64,000 nucleotides of DNA from Edaphobacter sp. 12200R-103 (GTDB lineage: Bacteria > Acidobacteriota > Terriglobia > Terriglobales > Acidobacteriaceae): assembly GCF_010093025.1 (NCBI RefSeq), contig NZ_CP048114.1, positions 1,426,001 through 1,490,000 on the forward strand, given 5' to 3'. The notes under the pieces are model-generated. The model did no database searches. It had not been told where the DNA came from and was given only the letters and a program-made list of their open reading frames with translations. Below are positions 62,732 to 64,000 of the stretch, piece after piece (position 1 is the first letter of the stretch; each line of letters begins with the position of its first letter). The position numbers were made by a program, and so were the translations under genes.

Positions 62732-64000
62732 CTATGTGGTGAGGTGCAGAAGTTCCGTAAACATCGTCGTCTGGTGGTAGGTTCCCCATTCCGGTCCGTC
62801 TACAGCGCCTTTGATATAAGCCCGCTCTCCGAGAGCCTCACGCGGTTTTCCGGGGATGACACCTTCAAACCAGCCGCCATATTCGTGATCCATGAAATTC
62901 CCCTTCACGAAGTCGGTGGCTTGATGGAAGGTCGGCCATAGATCGCTGCGCCCATGCAGAGTGGCGTACCGTGCAGTGGCCTTCATGGTCTCGCACTGCG
63001 TCCACCAGATCATGTAGTCGCGGGCAGGACCGCTGCCATCAGCGTTGGCGATCATCCATGTACCGCCGGTAGGTTTGTCGAAGCCCACCTTAAGTCCCAG
63101 ATCGATGCTGCGGGCACCGAGTTCAATAAACTTCTTATCTGCACCCAATTCGACCGCACGGCTGAAGAGCGTACCCCACTCGAAGAGATGGCCGACATTG
63201 AAGGTCTTAGGCTCCGGAGCTTTCCAGTTTTCGTCGTAGCCCTCAGGCAGATAGCCAAGCTTGTAGTCGTACATCTTTTCGAAAGCACCCATCTCTGTCT
63301 GGATCTCGTTCCAGACCTCCTTCGATTTGGTCGTGTCATAGAGGGCCAGCAGGGCCTCGAACATGTGTACGTTCAAGCCGTGGCGACGAGCCATGAATCC
63401 GCTAGATCGGCCCCCCGCACGCGGCGCTCCGGAAGGATTCCCAATCGTCATCGGAGCGGGCCCGCTGAAGTCGCGCTTCATGCTGTTGTAGAAGAATTGA
63501 CCATCACGCATCTTCGTGCTGACCTCATGCCAGGACTGCATCGCTGCATCGGCATATTCCTTCTTGCCGGTAACGCGGGCCGCATGCGCGAGCGGAAAGA
63601 TGGTGAAGCTGGTGTAACCAGTCTTGGTATCGTCGATGACCTTCAAGTCAGGGGTGGTGCGATTGAAGTATCCGCCGAATTTCGGGTCGCGCATATTAAT
63701 CAGGAAATCCGCACATTTGGTGACTGCATCCAGATACCGCTTGTCCTTCGAGTATTCATAACCGGCGACCATGCAGTAGAGCTGCCGCCCTTGCCCGTTA
63801 AGGCTGGCTTCCCGCTGGGTGCCATAAGGTTTCCACTGACGATCGAGGTTCTCTTGAATGAAGCCGTTCGGCATCACGGATGCTTCGAGCCAATAATCCA
63901 GCAGGTCGTTGATCATCGCTTTTTTTACCCACGCACGATCGATGTGCTTTGCCGCGACTGCGACCGTTGCAGAGTTTGCAGCGCTTTTCGCAGAGCCTTT
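62732..64000 (-). CDS. AGE-type N-acylglucosamine 2-epimerase/cellobiose epimerase-like protein (5' end outside window)
   Basis: This (alpha/alpha)6-barrel epimerase-like protein shows PNGFIQENLDRQWKPYG, GRQLYCMVAGYEYSKDKRYL, GGYFNRTTPDLKV, GLNVHMFEALLALYDTTKS (the NxHMxxxEAxLALYE motif of the family), NVGHLFEWGTLFSRAV (His/Glu pair) and WWTQCETMKATARYATLHG. A methionine occurs at 63916, but the frame is open without a stop for 28 more codons to the edge (KGSAKSAANSATVAVAAKHI and so on), so the true start is probably beyond 64000. AGE relatives interconvert N-acetylglucosamine/N-acetylmannosamine, mannose/fructose or cellobiose/epilactose; which applies here is not decided. It is the first visible gene of the oxidation operon, 43 bp before the next. 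Confidence 0.85.
   Translation of the reverse strand, partial: KGSAKSAANSATVAVAAKHIDRAWVKKAMINDLLDYWLEASVMPNGFIQENLDRQWKPYGTQREASLNGQGRQLYCMVAGYEYSKDKRYLDAVTKCADFLINMRDPKFGGYFNRTTPDLKVIDDTKTGYTSFTIFPLAHAARVTGKKEYADAAMQSWHEVSTKMRDGQFFYNSMKRDFSGPAPMTIGNPSGAPRAGGRSSGFMARRHGLNVHMFEALLALYDTTKSKEVWNEIQTEMGAFEKMYDYKLGYLPEGYDENWKAPEPKTFNVGHLFEWGTLFSRAVELGADKKFIELGARSIDLGLKVGFDKPTGGTWMIANADGSGPARDYMIWWTQCETMKATARYATLHGRSDLWPTFHQATDFVKGNFMDHEYGGWFEGVIPGKPREALGERAYIKGAVDGPEWGTYHQTTMFTELLHLTT

Overview
The window looks like a piece of an Acidobacteriota chromosome, most likely Terriglobia/Acidobacteriaceae. This is inferred from gene content. It carries two very large TonB-receptor-like outer-membrane proteins with an N-terminal carboxypeptidase-regulatory-like domain and no SusD partner. 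It also has FG-GAP/VCBS and CRTAC1 (ASPIC/UnbV) proteins, acidobacterial-type PQQ dehydrogenase with cytochrome c, many Tat-exported enzymes, and frequent GTG/TTG starts with good Shine-Dalgarno sequences. No rRNA, tRNA, CRISPR array, prophage or intact insertion sequence was seen.

Layout. 1-7.1 kb is housekeeping: the start of an unknown gene running off the left edge, NADP-isocitrate dehydrogenase, an SGNH hydrolase, a SIMPL-domain protein, a small exported protein, glutamine synthetase and N-carbamoylputrescine amidase. 7.1-26.5 kb is a carbohydrate block: an FG-GAP protein, GH29 alpha-L-fucosidase, GH36 alpha-galactosidase divergent from a LacI-type regulator, a three-gene operon (DUF5107-TPR protein, sugar-porter MFS, GH97), a large receptor, aldose 1-epimerase and a Tat-exported aldo/keto reductase. 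26.6-39.5 kb holds two secreted TPR proteins that are paralogues of each other, a second receptor, and two Tat-exported CRTAC1 proteins, one fused to a redoxin-like domain and a TPR array. 39.5-43.1 kb has a GH27 remnant broken by frameshifts, a second LacI regulator and a DUF1080 + FG-GAP protein.

43.4-51.4 kb contains a 1578-residue exported surface protein and a nine-heme cytochrome c. Around the cytochrome lie decayed genes: a ChrB C-terminal domain with a frameshift, a response-regulator receiver remnant, an alpha/beta-hydrolase remnant and an ORF without a clear start. 51.4-56.3 kb is an operon of a carboxylesterase, a second esterase and a GH51 arabinofuranosidase, with a LacI-type palindrome next to its first Shine-Dalgarno. 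56.7-64 kb has a PfkB sugar kinase facing a tightly packed operon: AGE-type epimerase (cut by the right edge), Tat-exported TIM-barrel isomerase/epimerase, aldehyde dehydrogenase, diheme cytochrome c and PQQ dehydrogenase, with 1-nt and 4-nt overlaps at its end.

How it may work together (inference). The glycosidases remove fucose, galactose and arabinose side groups, which fits plant xyloglucan, arabinogalactan or pectin. The esterases remove acyl groups. The two receptors with secreted TPR and CRTAC1 proteins would be the envelope capture machinery, standing where Bacteroidetes have SusC/SusD. Mutarotase, sugar porter, kinase, epimerases and the PQQ/cytochrome c/aldehyde dehydrogenase set process the released sugars or alcohols. 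Two central-CG palindromes (31920-31931 and 56239-56250) are the best operator candidates for the two LacI regulators. The strongest candidates for something undescribed are the receptor/TPR/CRTAC1 cluster, the 1578-residue surface protein and the five-gene oxidation operon.
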